From Streptomyces sp. NL15-2K (lineage in GTDB: Bacteria > Actinomycetota > Actinomycetes > Streptomycetales > Streptomycetaceae): DNA of 64,000 nucleotides. The stretch lies in NCBI RefSeq assembly GCF_030551255.1, contig NZ_CP130630.1:5685501-5749500 (forward strand), given 5' to 3'. The position numbers were made by a program, and so were the translations under genes. Below the pieces are notes generated by a model that saw only the letters and a list, made by a program, of their open reading frames with translations, ran no database searches and had not been told where the DNA came from. Positions 9,150 to 17,588 of the stretch are shown in pieces (the first letter of the stretch is position 1; the number at the start of each line of letters is the position of its first letter).

Positions 9150-10116
9150 GGCCGACCGCCTCCTTCCGCTGTGCGTCGCTGCTCTCGTCGTCGTTCGTGA
9201 AGACCTCCGAGATGTGGTGCCTGCGCTGTTCCATGCGCACCAGGCCGAGGCCGAGGTCGGCGACCACGTCGCGCACCAGGTCGTACGTCTCCTCACCCTG
9301 CGCGGTGAGCAGCAGTACGTGGCCGGCGCCCGGCAGGCCGCCGCCGCTGTCGAGGACGTCCACCCCGCGCGCGTGGAGCGCGTCACGCACCGCGCGGGTG
9401 CCGTCCGGGTGCTCGTCGGTGTCGGTGACCTCGATCGCCAGGGTCGTCGTGGTCTGTGTGAAGTCGGTGGTGGAGCTGGAGCGCAGGAGCTTGCCGCCGT
9501 CGATGACGACGACGTGGTCGCAGGTGCGCTCCAGCTCGCCCAGCAGGTGGGAGGTGACCAGGACGGAGATGCCGAAGTCGGTGTGGATGCGGCGGATCAG
9601 GCCGAGCATCTCGTCACGGCCGACCGGGTCGAGGCCGTTGGTCGGCTCGTCCAGGAAGACCACCTGCGGGTCGTGGACGAGGGCTTGGGCGAGCTTCACG
9701 CGCTGCTTCATGCCGGTGGAGTAGCCGCCGATGGGGCGGTAGCGCTCCTCGTACAGACCGACGTGGCGCAGGGTGTCCGCGGTGCGCTCGCGGGCTGCGG
9801 TCGGCGGCAGGCCGGACATGCGTGCCATGTGGACGACGAACTCGGTGGCCGAGACGTCGGGCGGCAGGCAGTCGTGCTCCGGCATGTAGCCGACCCGCTC
9901 GCGGATGTCGGCGCCCTTGGTGGCGACATCGAGTCCGAGCACTTCGGCACGGCCCTCGGTGGCGGGGGACAGACCCAGCAGGATCTTGATCAGTGTGGAC
10001 TTGCCGGCTCCATTGGCTCCGACGAGTCCGGTCACACCGGGCCCGACGTCCACGGAGAGCCGGTCAAGCGCGGTTACCCGGGGGAACCGCTTGCTCAGGC
10101 TTTCGGTCGCGATCAC
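9139..10116 (-). CDS. ABC transporter ATP-binding protein, first gene of exporter operon
   Basis: The protein has 325 residues from the GTG at 10116. Walker A is GANGAGKST, the signature is YSTGMKQR, and Walker B is VVFLDEPTNGLDP. A C-terminal extension of about 110 residues follows the nucleotide-binding domain. The start was chosen because GAAGG lies seven bases upstream; an in-frame GTG two codons earlier has almost no spacing. This gene leads the ATPase-permease-ATPase-permease operon. Its upstream region carries two perfect DnaA boxes. Confidence 0.9.
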   Translation of the reverse strand: MIATESLSKRFPRVTALDRLSVDVGPGVTGLVGANGAGKSTLIKILLGLSPATEGRAEVLGLDVATKGADIRERVGYMPEHDCLPPDVSATEFVVHMARMSGLPPTAARERTADTLRHVGLYEERYRPIGGYSTGMKQRVKLAQALVHDPQVVFLDEPTNGLDPVGRDEMLGLIRRIHTDFGISVLVTSHLLGELERTCDHVVVIDGGKLLRSSSTTDFTQTTTTLAIEVTDTDEHPDGTRAVRDALHARGVDVLDSGGGLPGAGHVLLLTAQGEETYDLVRDVVADLGLGLVRMEQRRHHISEVFTNDDESSDAQRKEAVGHGG

Positions 10117-10420
10117 AGTCACGCCTTCGACGGTAGTGATGCGGACCACGCGGGTCGTCACTCCGCAGAGCCGTATTGGTATCAGACTTCAGGCGTACGG
10201 GGCCCTAAGGGTCACCCTGAGGTCGAACAACGGCGTCCCGGTTGTCCACATCCGCGCAGTTGTCCACAGCCCGGCCCAGGTCTATTGACGCAGCCTTCAA
10301 CGACTGTCACATTCGCCAGTGTCAAGTTACGGGCACGTAGCGCAGTCGGTCTGCCATGGCGGTCCCCCCCGCGCAAGCGGATTCGAGCGTGGGGGGAGCG
10401 CGGCAGTGGACGGAGGACGA
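10117..10420. other. 304-bp divergent intergenic region
   Basis: This region separates the minus-strand exporter operon from the plus-strand hydrolase/reductase gene. It should hold promoters in both directions and contains DnaA-box group 2 (10242-10268). No gene is supported. Confidence 0.6.
10242..10268 (+). other. DnaA-box group 2 (two perfect boxes)
   Basis: TTGTCCACA occurs twice on the + strand, at 10242-10250 and 10260-10268, with a 9-bp gap. This is the preferred Streptomyces DnaA box in a tight tandem arrangement. Confidence 0.75.
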
Positions 10421-12184
10421 GTGACACAGGGGCCTCTTGAGGGTGCGCGGGAGCGCTGGGTGCGGACCGGCGGGGTCGAGCTGTGCGTCGTCGAGCTGGG
10501 GGACCCTTCGGGACCGACGGTCGTCCTGGTGCACGGGTACCCGGACAGCAAGGAAGTGTGGTCCGAGGTCGCGTCACGGCTGGCCGAGCGTTTCCATGTG
10601 GTGCTGTACGACGTCCGCGGCCATGGCCGGTCCACGGCACCGCGGCCGCTGCGCGGCGGATTCACGCTGGAGAAGCTGACGGACGACTTCCTCGCCGTCG
10701 CCGACGCGGTCAGCCCGGACCGCCCGGTGCACCTGGTGGGGCACGACTGGGGCTCGGTGCAGTGCTGGGAGTTCGTCACCGTCGCGCGCACCGAGGGCCG
10801 GATCGCCTCGTTCACCTCGATGTCCGGGCCGTCCCTCGACCACTTGGGCCACTGGATCAACAAGCGGCTCAGGCGCCCCACCCCACGCCGGGTCGGCCAA
10901 CTGCTCGGCCAGGGCGCCAAGTGCTGGTACGTGTACCTGCTGCACACGCCCGTGCTGCCCGAACTGGCCTGGCGCGGCCCGCTCGGCAAACACTGGCCGA
11001 GGATCCTGGAGCGCGTCGAGAAGACTCCCGGCGGCACCTACCCGACCTCGTCGCTGCCGACGGACGCGGCACACGGAGCGTGGCTGTACCGGGACAACCT
11101 ACGTGCCCGGTTGCGCCGCCCTCGTACGGACGCCTACGCGCACGCGCCCGTGCAGCTCATCACGCCTCTCAAGGACCGGTTTCTGTCGGAGGAACTCCAT
11201 GACGAGCTGGAGCTGTGGGCTCCGCGGCTGACCCGCCGCACCCTCCCGGCCCGGCACTGGGTGCCCCGCACCCGGCCCGACCAGTTGGCGGCCTGGGTCA
11301 CGCAGTTCGTCACGACCGTAGAGGGAGGAAGTCCCGCACCCAAAGCGACCGGCCGGCACGCCGACCGCTTCGGCGGGCAGCTCGTCCTGGTCACCGGTGC
11401 GGGCAGCGGCATCGGACGGGCCACGGTGTTCGCGTTCGCGGACGCCGGCGCACGCGTGGTGGCCGTCGACCGGGACGCGGAGGCCGCCACCCGCACCGCC
11501 GAGCTGTCCCGGCTGATCGGTGCCCCGGAGGCGTGGGCGGAGACTGTCGACGTCTCCGACGGGCGGGCCATGGAGAAACTCGCCGAGAAGGTCGCCGCCG
11601 AGTACGGCGTGGTGGATGTCCTGGTGAACAACGCCGGGATCGGCCTGTCCGGATCGTTCTTCGACACGACTGTCGAGGACTGGAAGAAGGTCCTCGACGT
11701 CAATCTGTGGGGTGTGATCCATGGCTGCCGCCTCTTCGGTGGGCAGATGGCCGAGCGTGGGCAGGGCGGTCACATCGTCAACACCGCGTCGGCGGCGGCG
11801 TACCAGCCCTCCAGGGCGTTGCCCGCCTACAGCACCTCCAAGGCGGCCGTGCTGATGCTGAGCGAGTGCCTGCGCGCGGAGCTGGCGGGCCAGGGCATCG
11901 GGGTGACCGCGGTATGTCCGGGCTTCGTCAACACCAACATCACCTCCACCGCCCGCTTCGCGGGCGTCGACGCCGACGAGGAGAAGCGACGCCAGAAGCG
12001 GACCGCCCGCCTGTACGGGTTGCGGAACTACCCGCCGGAGAAGGTCGCCGACGCGATCCTGCGGGCGGTCGTCCGCAATGAAGCCGTCGTCCCCGTGACG
12101 CCCGAGGCGCGCGGCGCCCGCCTCATGTCCCGCTTCGCGCCCCGGGCTCTGCGGGCGATCGCACGGCTGGAACCGCCACTGTGA
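10421..12184 (+). CDS. Alpha/beta hydrolase fused to short-chain dehydrogenase (EphD-like)
   Basis: This 587-residue fusion joins two enzymes. Residues about 15-290 form an epoxide-hydrolase-like alpha/beta fold: oxyanion motif HGYP at 38-41 and nucleophile motif HDWGS with Asp109. Residues about 310-587 form a short-chain dehydrogenase: cofactor loop TGAGSGIG at 325-332, NNAG, and catalytic Tyr470/Lys474 in YSTSK. The same domain order occurs in mycobacterial EphD, which is linked to lipid modification; a mycolate role is not expected in Streptomyces. Start GTG 10421 is supported by GGAGG five bases upstream. The next reading frame starts within its last codons (GTGA), where a hydrolase gene remnant follows. 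The substrate is unknown. Confidence 0.88.
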   Translation: MTQGPLEGARERWVRTGGVELCVVELGDPSGPTVVLVHGYPDSKEVWSEVASRLAERFHVVLYDVRGHGRSTAPRPLRGGFTLEKLTDDFLAVADAVSPDRPVHLVGHDWGSVQCWEFVTVARTEGRIASFTSMSGPSLDHLGHWINKRLRRPTPRRVGQLLGQGAKCWYVYLLHTPVLPELAWRGPLGKHWPRILERVEKTPGGTYPTSSLPTDAAHGAWLYRDNLRARLRRPRTDAYAHAPVQLITPLKDRFLSEELHDELELWAPRLTRRTLPARHWVPRTRPDQLAAWVTQFVTTVEGGSPAPKATGRHADRFGGQLVLVTGAGSGIGRATVFAFADAGARVVAVDRDAEAATRTAELSRLIGAPEAWAETVDVSDGRAMEKLAEKVAAEYGVVDVLVNNAGIGLSGSFFDTTVEDWKKVLDVNLWGVIHGCRLFGGQMAERGQGGHIVNTASAAAYQPSRALPAYSTSKAAVLMLSECLRAELAGQGIGVTAVCPGFVNTNITSTARFAGVDADEEKRRQKRTARLYGLRNYPPEKVADAILRAVVRNEAVVPVTPEARGARLMSRFAPRALRAIARLEPPL

Positions 12185-12321
12185 GCCCTCGCGAACACCC
12201 CGGCATCGCCCCGCGCCGGGCCGCCTTCGACCGGTCGCGCACTCCGCTGCACCGGATCCCCGGTGAGCAGACCGCCACCCACGTCATCAACATGTGTCCG
12301 GGTCGTACCGGGTCGTGGTGA
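12181..12321 (+). pseudogene. Remnant of a PF10118-type metal-dependent hydrolase gene
   Basis: A GTG overlapping the stop of the hydrolase/reductase gene opens a 46-codon frame that reads like the N-terminus of the predicted metal-dependent hydrolase family (PF10118): REHP...APRR..FD...TPLH.IPG...ATHVIN. In that family the segment continues with a long hydrophobic helix and about 240 more residues. Here the match stops right after HVIN, and the frame ends within about seven codons, at the MerR start. The simplest reading is an internal deletion that removed most of the gene and joined codon ~40 to the MerR gene. This comparison is from memory of the family. Confidence 0.6.
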
Positions 12322-13265
12322 CCGACGCGGCGGACCGGTCCGCCTACCGGATCGAGGACCTCGCGCACCTCAGCGGCGCCACGGTCCGCACCATCCGCGC
12401 CTACCAGGACCGTGGGCTCCTCCCCCGTCCCGAGCGCCGTGGCCGTGCCAACGTCTACGCGGACGCCCATCTCGTCCGCCTGCGCCGGATCGCCGACCTC
12501 CTCGACCGCGGCTACACCCTGGCCTCCATCAAGGAGCTCCTGGAGGCGTGGGATGCCGGCCGGGGCCTCGGTGGGGTGCTCGGGCTGGTCGCCGAGGTGG
12601 ACGGTCCATGGACCGACGAGGAAGCGGTACGGATCTCGCGCGACGAGTTGGTCGAACGGTTCGGCGGCGTCCCCGACGACGCGGCGATCGCCGAAGCCGT
12701 GGAGCTGGGCGTGCTCGAGCCGGTGCCCGGCGACGACGACTCCTTTCTCGTACCAAGTCCCCAAGAGCTCGCCGTGGCAGTCGAGTTGCATGCCGCGGGT
12801 ATGCCGTTGTCCGCGATCTCGGGCCATCTGCGGGAGTTGAGGGGTCAGGTCGAGCACATAGCGGACCGTTTCCTGGAGTTCACGACCGAGCACGTCTTCG
12901 CCCGCTACCTCGGCGGTTCCCATCACCCGACCGACGCGGACGCGGCCGAGGCCGCCTCGCTCGTACGACGGCTGCGCCCGCTCGCGCAGCAGACGGTGGA
13001 AGCGGAACTCGCCCGGGCGATGCGCCTGTTCGCGGTCCGGTACCTGCGGCAGCGGCTCGGTGCGGACGAGACGCCCCCTCTTGAGGACCGGCGGCGTTCC
13101 GTCGCGATTCCGGCCGAGACAATGCGGGCCGTGGAGGCTCTGGTTGGCCCGGAGCGGGCGGCGGAGTTCATCAGGCTGGCAGCCGAACGGGAGGTGCGGG
13201 CACGCGCCTTGGACCGGCTCGGCCCAAGTCACGGATCATCAGTTGATCTTGGTGAAACCCCGTGA
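12318..13265 (+). CDS. MerR-family transcriptional regulator
   Basis: The N-terminal winged helix begins YRIEDLAHLSGATVRTIRAY, followed by a DRGLLP wing segment and a second helical element (RLRRIADLLDRGYTLASIKELLE), all typical of MerR DNA-binding domains. The C-terminal 200 residues are helical and lack the Cys pattern of metal sensors, so an organic ligand or no ligand is likely. I prefer the GTG at 12318 (315 residues), which overlaps the stop of the hydrolase remnant (GTGA); a GTG at 12294 would add eight residues. It probably forms an operon with the EphD-like gene and may regulate it. Confidence 0.85.
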   Translation: MTDAADRSAYRIEDLAHLSGATVRTIRAYQDRGLLPRPERRGRANVYADAHLVRLRRIADLLDRGYTLASIKELLEAWDAGRGLGGVLGLVAEVDGPWTDEEAVRISRDELVERFGGVPDDAAIAEAVELGVLEPVPGDDDSFLVPSPQELAVAVELHAAGMPLSAISGHLRELRGQVEHIADRFLEFTTEHVFARYLGGSHHPTDADAAEAASLVRRLRPLAQQTVEAELARAMRLFAVRYLRQRLGADETPPLEDRRRSVAIPAETMRAVEALVGPERAAEFIRLAAEREVRARALDRLGPSHGSSVDLGETP

Positions 13266-13277
13266 ATCCAAGGGTGG

Positions 13278-13331
13278 TTGTCCACAGAATCGCCAATTCT
13301 CCTGTGGATAACTGTACTTGCTTGTGGATCA
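13278..13331. other. DnaA-box group 3
   Basis: There are perfect boxes at 13278-13286 (TTGTCCACA, + strand) and 13303-13311 (TTATCCACA, - strand). A poorer copy lies at 13323-13331 on the - strand. The group lies between the MerR regulator and kptA. Confidence 0.7.
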
Positions 13332-13387
13332 AACATCCGGAGCAAAATCATTCGCGTGATTCAGATCTCTCCTTGCAGGCTGGTCAT

Positions 13388-13936
13388 ATGGATGAAAGAC
13401 GTACCGTGAAGGTGTCGAAGTACCTCTCGAAGCATCTGCGGCACCAACCCGAGCGGATCGGGCTCACGCTGGACGAGGGCGGCTGGGTGGAGATCGACAC
13501 ACTGATCGCCGCGGCGGCCTCGCACGGATTCCGGTTCACCAGAGACGAGCTGAACCACGTGGTCGCCGCCAACGACAAGCAGCGCTTCGCCATCGACGGC
13601 ACCCGGATCCGCGCCAGCCAGGGCCACAGCATCGATATCGATCTCGGACTCGCGCCGGCAACCCCGCCGCCGTACCTCTACCACGGCACCGTGGCCCGCT
13701 CCCTGGACGCGATTCGCGCCGAGGGGCTCAGGCCCATGAACCGGCACGACGTGCACCTCTCACCCGACCGTGAGACCGCCACCCGGGTCGGCGCCCGCCG
13801 CGGCCGGCCCGTCGTGCTGTCGGTGGACGCGGGCGCCATGCACCGCGACGGCCATGTCTTCCACGTGAGCGCCAACGGAGTGTGGCTGACCAAGGCCGTA
13901 CCGCCGCGGTATCTGCGGTTTCCGGAGGCGCACTGA
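13388..13936 (+). CDS. kptA: RNA 2'-phosphotransferase (KptA/Tpt1)
   Basis: This enzyme transfers an internal RNA 2'-phosphate to NAD+, giving ADP-ribose cyclic phosphate. The 182-residue length fits the family. The N-terminal winged-helix lobe contains SKYLSKHLRHQPE (catalytic-type Arg18/His19) and LDEGGWV; the C-terminal ADP-ribosyltransferase-like lobe contains YHGT, GLRPMNRHDVHLS and RRGRPVVLSVDA. Bacteria lack the tRNA splicing that uses this enzyme in yeast, so the bacterial role is unclear; repair of 2'-phosphorylated RNA is a proposal. The ATG start follows an AT-rich leader with DnaA boxes. The gene stands alone. Confidence 0.92.
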   Translation: MDERRTVKVSKYLSKHLRHQPERIGLTLDEGGWVEIDTLIAAAASHGFRFTRDELNHVVAANDKQRFAIDGTRIRASQGHSIDIDLGLAPATPPPYLYHGTVARSLDAIRAEGLRPMNRHDVHLSPDRETATRVGARRGRPVVLSVDAGAMHRDGHVFHVSANGVWLTKAVPPRYLRFPEAH

Positions 13937-13975
13937 CAGCCACCCGTTTTCCCGCCGCGTGGATCCCTTTCCGTC

Positions 13976-14434
13976 ATGATCGGTGGTATGGACCACTTCC
14001 CCACCACTGAGGTCGCCGTCACCGCCCTCCGTACCCTCGCCGACGAATACGCGCGCGAGATCGAGGTCACCCATGACATAGGCGCCGACCAGACCTCGCG
14101 TCGCAGTGCCGCGGGCGTCGGCGTCACCACCGACCCGGACGGCTCCCTGCCCCACGAGGCGTTCGTCGAGTTCGGCGGCGTGCCCCGGGTGAGCGTGCGG
14201 CTCTACCCCGAGAACGACGCGCTGATCGAGGTCGAGGGCGTCGAGTGCCCCGACATCGCGCGCGACGATGTTCCGGCCTTCCTCCGCTCCGTCTTCGGTG
14301 ATCTCGCCTACGTCAGGGGCCGCCGCTTTCCGCCGGGCTATTTCCTGATCGTGCCGCTGCCCGGCGACCGTACGCACAGGGAGTGGATGCCGATGGTCAA
14401 CCTCAGCCCTTGGCTGAGCAGCCGCGTGCGATGA
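13976..14434 (+). CDS. Conserved hypothetical protein, 152 residues
   Basis: This soluble protein has no membrane segment. It has an N-terminal helix (LRTLADEYAREIEV) and later beta-rich segments such as VSVRLYPENDALIEV and GYFLIVPLPGD. No domain was recognised. Translation may begin at ATG 13976 or ATG 13988; neither has a well-spaced ribosome-binding site. It lies directly upstream of a perfect parS site and the luciferase-like oxidoreductase, with a 51-bp gap. Confidence 0.7.
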   Translation: MIGGMDHFPTTEVAVTALRTLADEYAREIEVTHDIGADQTSRRSAAGVGVTTDPDGSLPHEAFVEFGGVPRVSVRLYPENDALIEVEGVECPDIARDDVPAFLRSVFGDLAYVRGRRFPPGYFLIVPLPGDRTHREWMPMVNLSPWLSSRVR

Positions 14435-14446
14435 CCCTCCGTGGCT

Positions 14447-14460
14447 GTTTCACGTGAAAC
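14447..14460. other. parS site
   Basis: Perfect palindrome GTTTCACGTGAAAC, the Streptomyces ParB site, in the gap between two co-directional genes. Confidence 0.92.
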
Positions 14461-14485
14461 ACCTCCGGCCGCATACGCTCGGTCC

Positions 14486-15388
14486 ATGAGTCTGCGTCTG
14501 AGCACTGTGATCCTCCCGTACCGCCGCTGGCACGAGGGGGGTCGCGAGCCATGGCAGCGCGCGGAGCAGCTGGGCTTCCACACCGCCTACACCTACGACC
14601 ACCTGTCCTGGCGCAGCTTCCGGGACGGCCCGTGGTTCGGTGCCGTGCCGACGCTGACCGCCGCGGCGTCCGTCACCGACCGGATGCGCTTGGGCACCCT
14701 GGTGACATCGCCGAACTTCCGGCATCCGGTGACCCTCGCCAAGGAGCTGATCTCCCTGGACGACATCTCCGGCGGCCGGTTCACGCTCGGCATCGGAGCG
14801 GGCGGCACCGGCTTCGACGCGACCGCGCTCGCGCAGGAGCCGTGGACCCCACGCGAGCGCGCCGATCGCTTCGCCGAGTTCGTCCCGCTGCTGGACCGGC
14901 TGCTCAGCGAGGACTCTGTGTCGTATGAGGGTGACTTCTACTCGGCGCACGAGGCGCGCAACATTCCGGGCTGTGTGCAGCGCCCCCGGCTGCCCTTCGC
15001 TGTGGCGGCGACCGGGCCGCGGGGACTCAAGCTCGCCGCGCGTCACGGACAGGCGTGGGTGACCACCGGCGACCCCCGGCTGTACGAGAACGGCACTCCC
15101 GAACAGTCGGTTCGAGCCATTCACGCACAGGCCGAGCGGCTGGCCGACGCATGCGCCGTGCTGGGCCGCGATGCCGGCGCGCTGGACAAGATCCTGCTCA
15201 CCGGCTTCACCCCGGACCGTGGCCGTCCGCTCCAGTCCCTCGACGCGTTCGTGGACTTCGCGGGCCGACACCAGGAGCTGGGCTTCACCGAGATCGTGAT
15301 CCACTGGCCCATCCCGGACTCGGACTTCGCCGCGGACGAGAAGGTCTTCGAGCAGATCGCCATGGAGGCACCGGCCCAGCTGCGATGA
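14486..15388 (+). CDS. Luciferase-like (F420-dependent type) oxidoreductase
   Basis: This 300-residue TIM-barrel protein is of the bacterial luciferase-like class that in actinobacteria mostly uses coenzyme F420. Family landmarks are YDHLSWR, the [13 protein letters not shown] strand-loop, [17 protein letters not shown], and [18 protein letters not shown]. The ATG at 14486 is preferred over an upstream GTG because the upstream frame would run through the parS site. Its stop overlaps a possible ATG of the following HAD frame. The substrate cannot be predicted. Confidence 0.87.
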   Translation: MSLRLSTVILPYRRWHEGGREPWQRAEQLGFHTAYTYDHLSWRSFRDGPWFGAVPTLTAAASVTDRMRLGTLVTSPNFRHPVTLAKELISLDDISGGRFTLGIGAGGTGFDATALAQEPWTPRERADRFAEFVPLLDRLLSEDSVSYEGDFYSAHEARNIPGCVQRPRLPFAVAATGPRGLKLAARHGQAWVTTGDPRLYENGTPEQSVRAIHAQAERLADACAVLGRDAGALDKILLTGFTPDRGRPLQSLDAFVDFAGRHQELGFTEIVIHWPIPDSDFAADEKVFEQIAMEAPAQLR

Positions 15389-15466
15389 GTGTGCCCGCGG
15401 TGCCCGTCCCCGAGCCGACTGAAGGTGACGGCGCTGGTGAGGGCGGTGACCACTCACCTGTGCGGA

Positions 15467-15498
15467 CTCCCGCACGGCCGTGCGGGCCCGTGCGGGAG
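15467..15498 (+). terminator. Hairpin between oxidoreductase and HAD genes
   Basis: An 11-bp perfect inverted repeat (15467-15477 and 15488-15498) surrounds a loop that can also pair locally. It lies just upstream of the GTG chosen for the HAD gene, which argues against the longer HAD frame starting at 15385. Confidence 0.55.
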
Positions 15499-15507
15499 AA
15501 TGGCCGG

Positions 15508-16377
15508 GTGACCTCAGCGACTCGACAGCCCGAGACCCCGGCCGCCACCGTCCCGCCGCGGCTGATCGCCACCGATCTCGACGGCACCCTGCTGCGCGAC
15601 GACAAGTCGGTCTCCCCGCGCACGGTCGCGGCCCTCGCCGCCGCCGAGGAGGCGGGCATCGAGGTCTTCTTCGTCACCGGTCGCCCGGCGCGCTGGATGG
15701 ACGTCGTCAGCGACCATGTCCACGGCCATGGCCTGGCGATCTGTGGCAACGGCGCCGCGGTGGTCGACCTGCACGGCGGCCCCGGCACCCACCGGTTCGT
15801 CAAGGTGCGGGAGCTGGAGCGGGAGAACGCGCTGGACGCCGTACGGCTGCTGCGCGAGGCGGCGCCGGGGACGGTGTACGCGGTGGAGCAGACGTACGGC
15901 TTCCACCAGGAGCCGGACTATCCGAAGCTGCACATGGAGATCCCCGACGATCTCGCGCCCGCCGAGGACCTGTTGGCGCCGGACGGCCCCGGCGCCGCCG
16001 AGCCGGTGCTCAAGATCCTGGCCTACCACCCCACGCTCGACCCGGACGCCTTCCTCACCCTCGCCCGCCTCGCGATCGGTGAGCGAGCCAACGTCACCCG
16101 CTCCAGCCCCAGCGCCCTGCTGGAGATCAGCGGCCCCGGTGTCTCCAAGGCCAGCACGCTCGCCCTGTGCTGTGCCGAGCGCGGCATCTCGCACGAGGAG
16201 GTCGTCGCCTTCGGGGACATGCCGAACGACGTCGAGATGCTCACCTGGGCGGGCCGGTCGTACGCGATGGGCAACGCGCATCCGGACGTGATCGAGGCCG
16301 CGTCCGGACAGACGGTGGCCAACAACGATGACGGGGTGGCGGTCGTGATCGAACAGCTGCTGGCGGAGCGTGAGTAG
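15508..16377 (+). CDS. HAD-superfamily (Cof-type) phosphatase
   Basis: This 289-residue hydrolase has motif I DLDGT (Asp23, Asp25), motif II VTGRP, motif III Lys in [10 protein letters not shown], and motif IV GDMPND followed by a Cof-like tail ([10 protein letters not shown]...[14 protein letters not shown]). It is a clear paralogue of the serS-linked phosphatase at 4983-5786, with the same motif spacing. I chose GTG 15508, after a strong hairpin. An ATG at 15385 overlapping the previous stop would add 41 low-complexity residues. The substrate is probably a small phosphorylated metabolite. Confidence 0.87.
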   Translation: MTSATRQPETPAATVPPRLIATDLDGTLLRDDKSVSPRTVAALAAAEEAGIEVFFVTGRPARWMDVVSDHVHGHGLAICGNGAAVVDLHGGPGTHRFVKVRELERENALDAVRLLREAAPGTVYAVEQTYGFHQEPDYPKLHMEIPDDLAPAEDLLAPDGPGAAEPVLKILAYHPTLDPDAFLTLARLAIGERANVTRSSPSALLEISGPGVSKASTLALCCAERGISHEEVVAFGDMPNDVEMLTWAGRSYAMGNAHPDVIEAASGQTVANNDDGVAVVIEQLLAERE

Positions 16378-16386
16378 CCGCTCCGG

Positions 16387-17445
16387 CTAGTCGAGGTTCA
16401 CTTCTCGTGCCGACAGCCACGGCACCGGATCCACCGCCGACCCCATCTGCGGCGTGAGCCGCACCTCGAAGTGCAGATGCGGCCCGGTGGAGTTGCCGGT
16501 GCTGCCCGACTGTCCGATCCACTGCCCGGTACTCACCTGCTCGCCCTGGTCCACGGCAGCGGCGGCGAGGTGGGCGTACTGCGTGTAGTAGCCGCCGGCG
16601 TGCGCGATCACGGCCTCGATGCCGAAGGCGCCGCCGCACGACACCTTCACCACGCGGCCGGCGCCCACCGCCCGCACCGGAGTGCCGATCGGCACCGCGA
16701 AATCCTGCCCGGTGTGCCGGTTCGCCCAGCGCGCGCCGCCGCTGCCGTATGCCGCTGACAGCGTGTACGTCTCCACCGGCGCGACCCACGCGCTCGTGAA
16801 GTCCGTCCGCGGCTGGTCGAGCCGGACGGCACCACGGCAGGCGCCGGCCGCGACGGACGCGTCGGCCTGGCCCTGCAACTGCCACTGCGCCGCCTCGAGC
16901 TTCTCCTCGATGCCCTTCTTGATGCCGGCGAGTTCGGTGTTCCGCCGCTCAAGCGCCTCCCAGGCCGCCGCCGCCTTCGCCTCGTCCGCGGCGAGCCGTG
17001 CCTCGGCCCGACGGCTCTTGTCGATCGCGTTGTTGACGGCCAGATCCGCCTGCCACACGGCCCGCTGACCGCGCATCAGCTCATCGGGGTCTTCCGCGAC
17101 GATCATCTGCGCGGTGAGCGGGAGACCGCCGCCACTGCGGTACTGGGCCCGCGCGATCCGGCCCAGATCCTCGTGCAGGACGGCGATGTCGCGCCGCTCG
17201 CGATCGAGCAGCGCCTCATAGCGCTCGGCCCGCCCCCGCTGCGCCTCGGCCTCGCGCCGCCCCGCCTCGTACTGCTGCGTCGCCACGGCCGCGTCCTCGT
17301 ACAGCCGGGCCACCTGCGCACTGATCCCAGTGTCGGCGGCACCGTGGCCGCCGCCGTCGGAGGCGAAGGCGGGGCGGCCAGCGAGCCCGGCCAACGCGCA
17401 CAGCAGCGCCGGAACGAGCAGCAGGTGGCGGCGAGGTGAGCGCAT
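16387..17445 (-). CDS. Secreted M23 (LytM) family peptidoglycan hydrolase-like protein with coiled coil
   Basis: The 352-residue protein has a signal peptide (residues 1-29, charged start then LLLVPALLCALAGLAG). A long Arg/Glu/Ala coiled coil spans about 45-200. A C-terminal M23 domain carries HTGQDFAVP and HLHFE, the zinc-ligand motifs of active LytM endopeptidases. Coiled coil plus M23 is also the plan of EnvC/RipC-like division regulators. Start ATG 17445 is preferred over one seven codons upstream because it gives a clean signal peptide. It ends only 9 bases from the convergent HAD gene, leaving almost no terminator space. Confidence 0.88.
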   Translation of the reverse strand: MRSPRRHLLLVPALLCALAGLAGRPAFASDGGGHGAADTGISAQVARLYEDAAVATQQYEAGRREAEAQRGRAERYEALLDRERRDIAVLHEDLGRIARAQYRSGGGLPLTAQMIVAEDPDELMRGQRAVWQADLAVNNAIDKSRRAEARLAADEAKAAAAWEALERRNTELAGIKKGIEEKLEAAQWQLQGQADASVAAGACRGAVRLDQPRTDFTSAWVAPVETYTLSAAYGSGGARWANRHTGQDFAVPIGTPVRAVGAGRVVKVSCGGAFGIEAVIAHAGGYYTQYAHLAAAAVDQGEQVSTGQWIGQSGSTGNSTGPHLHFEVRLTPQMGSAVDPVPWLSAREVNLD

Positions 17446-17588
17446 GTCAGCGATCGTGGCCCGCATCGGTCGGTGCGGGCCTGCTCAAGTCGTACGGCTG
17501 GGGGAAAGGTTGCGGCAGACGGGTCATTCAGAAGTACCCGTACGGCGTCACTCCTCCCGGTCCCGGCGATGTGGCGCGCTCTGTCCGG

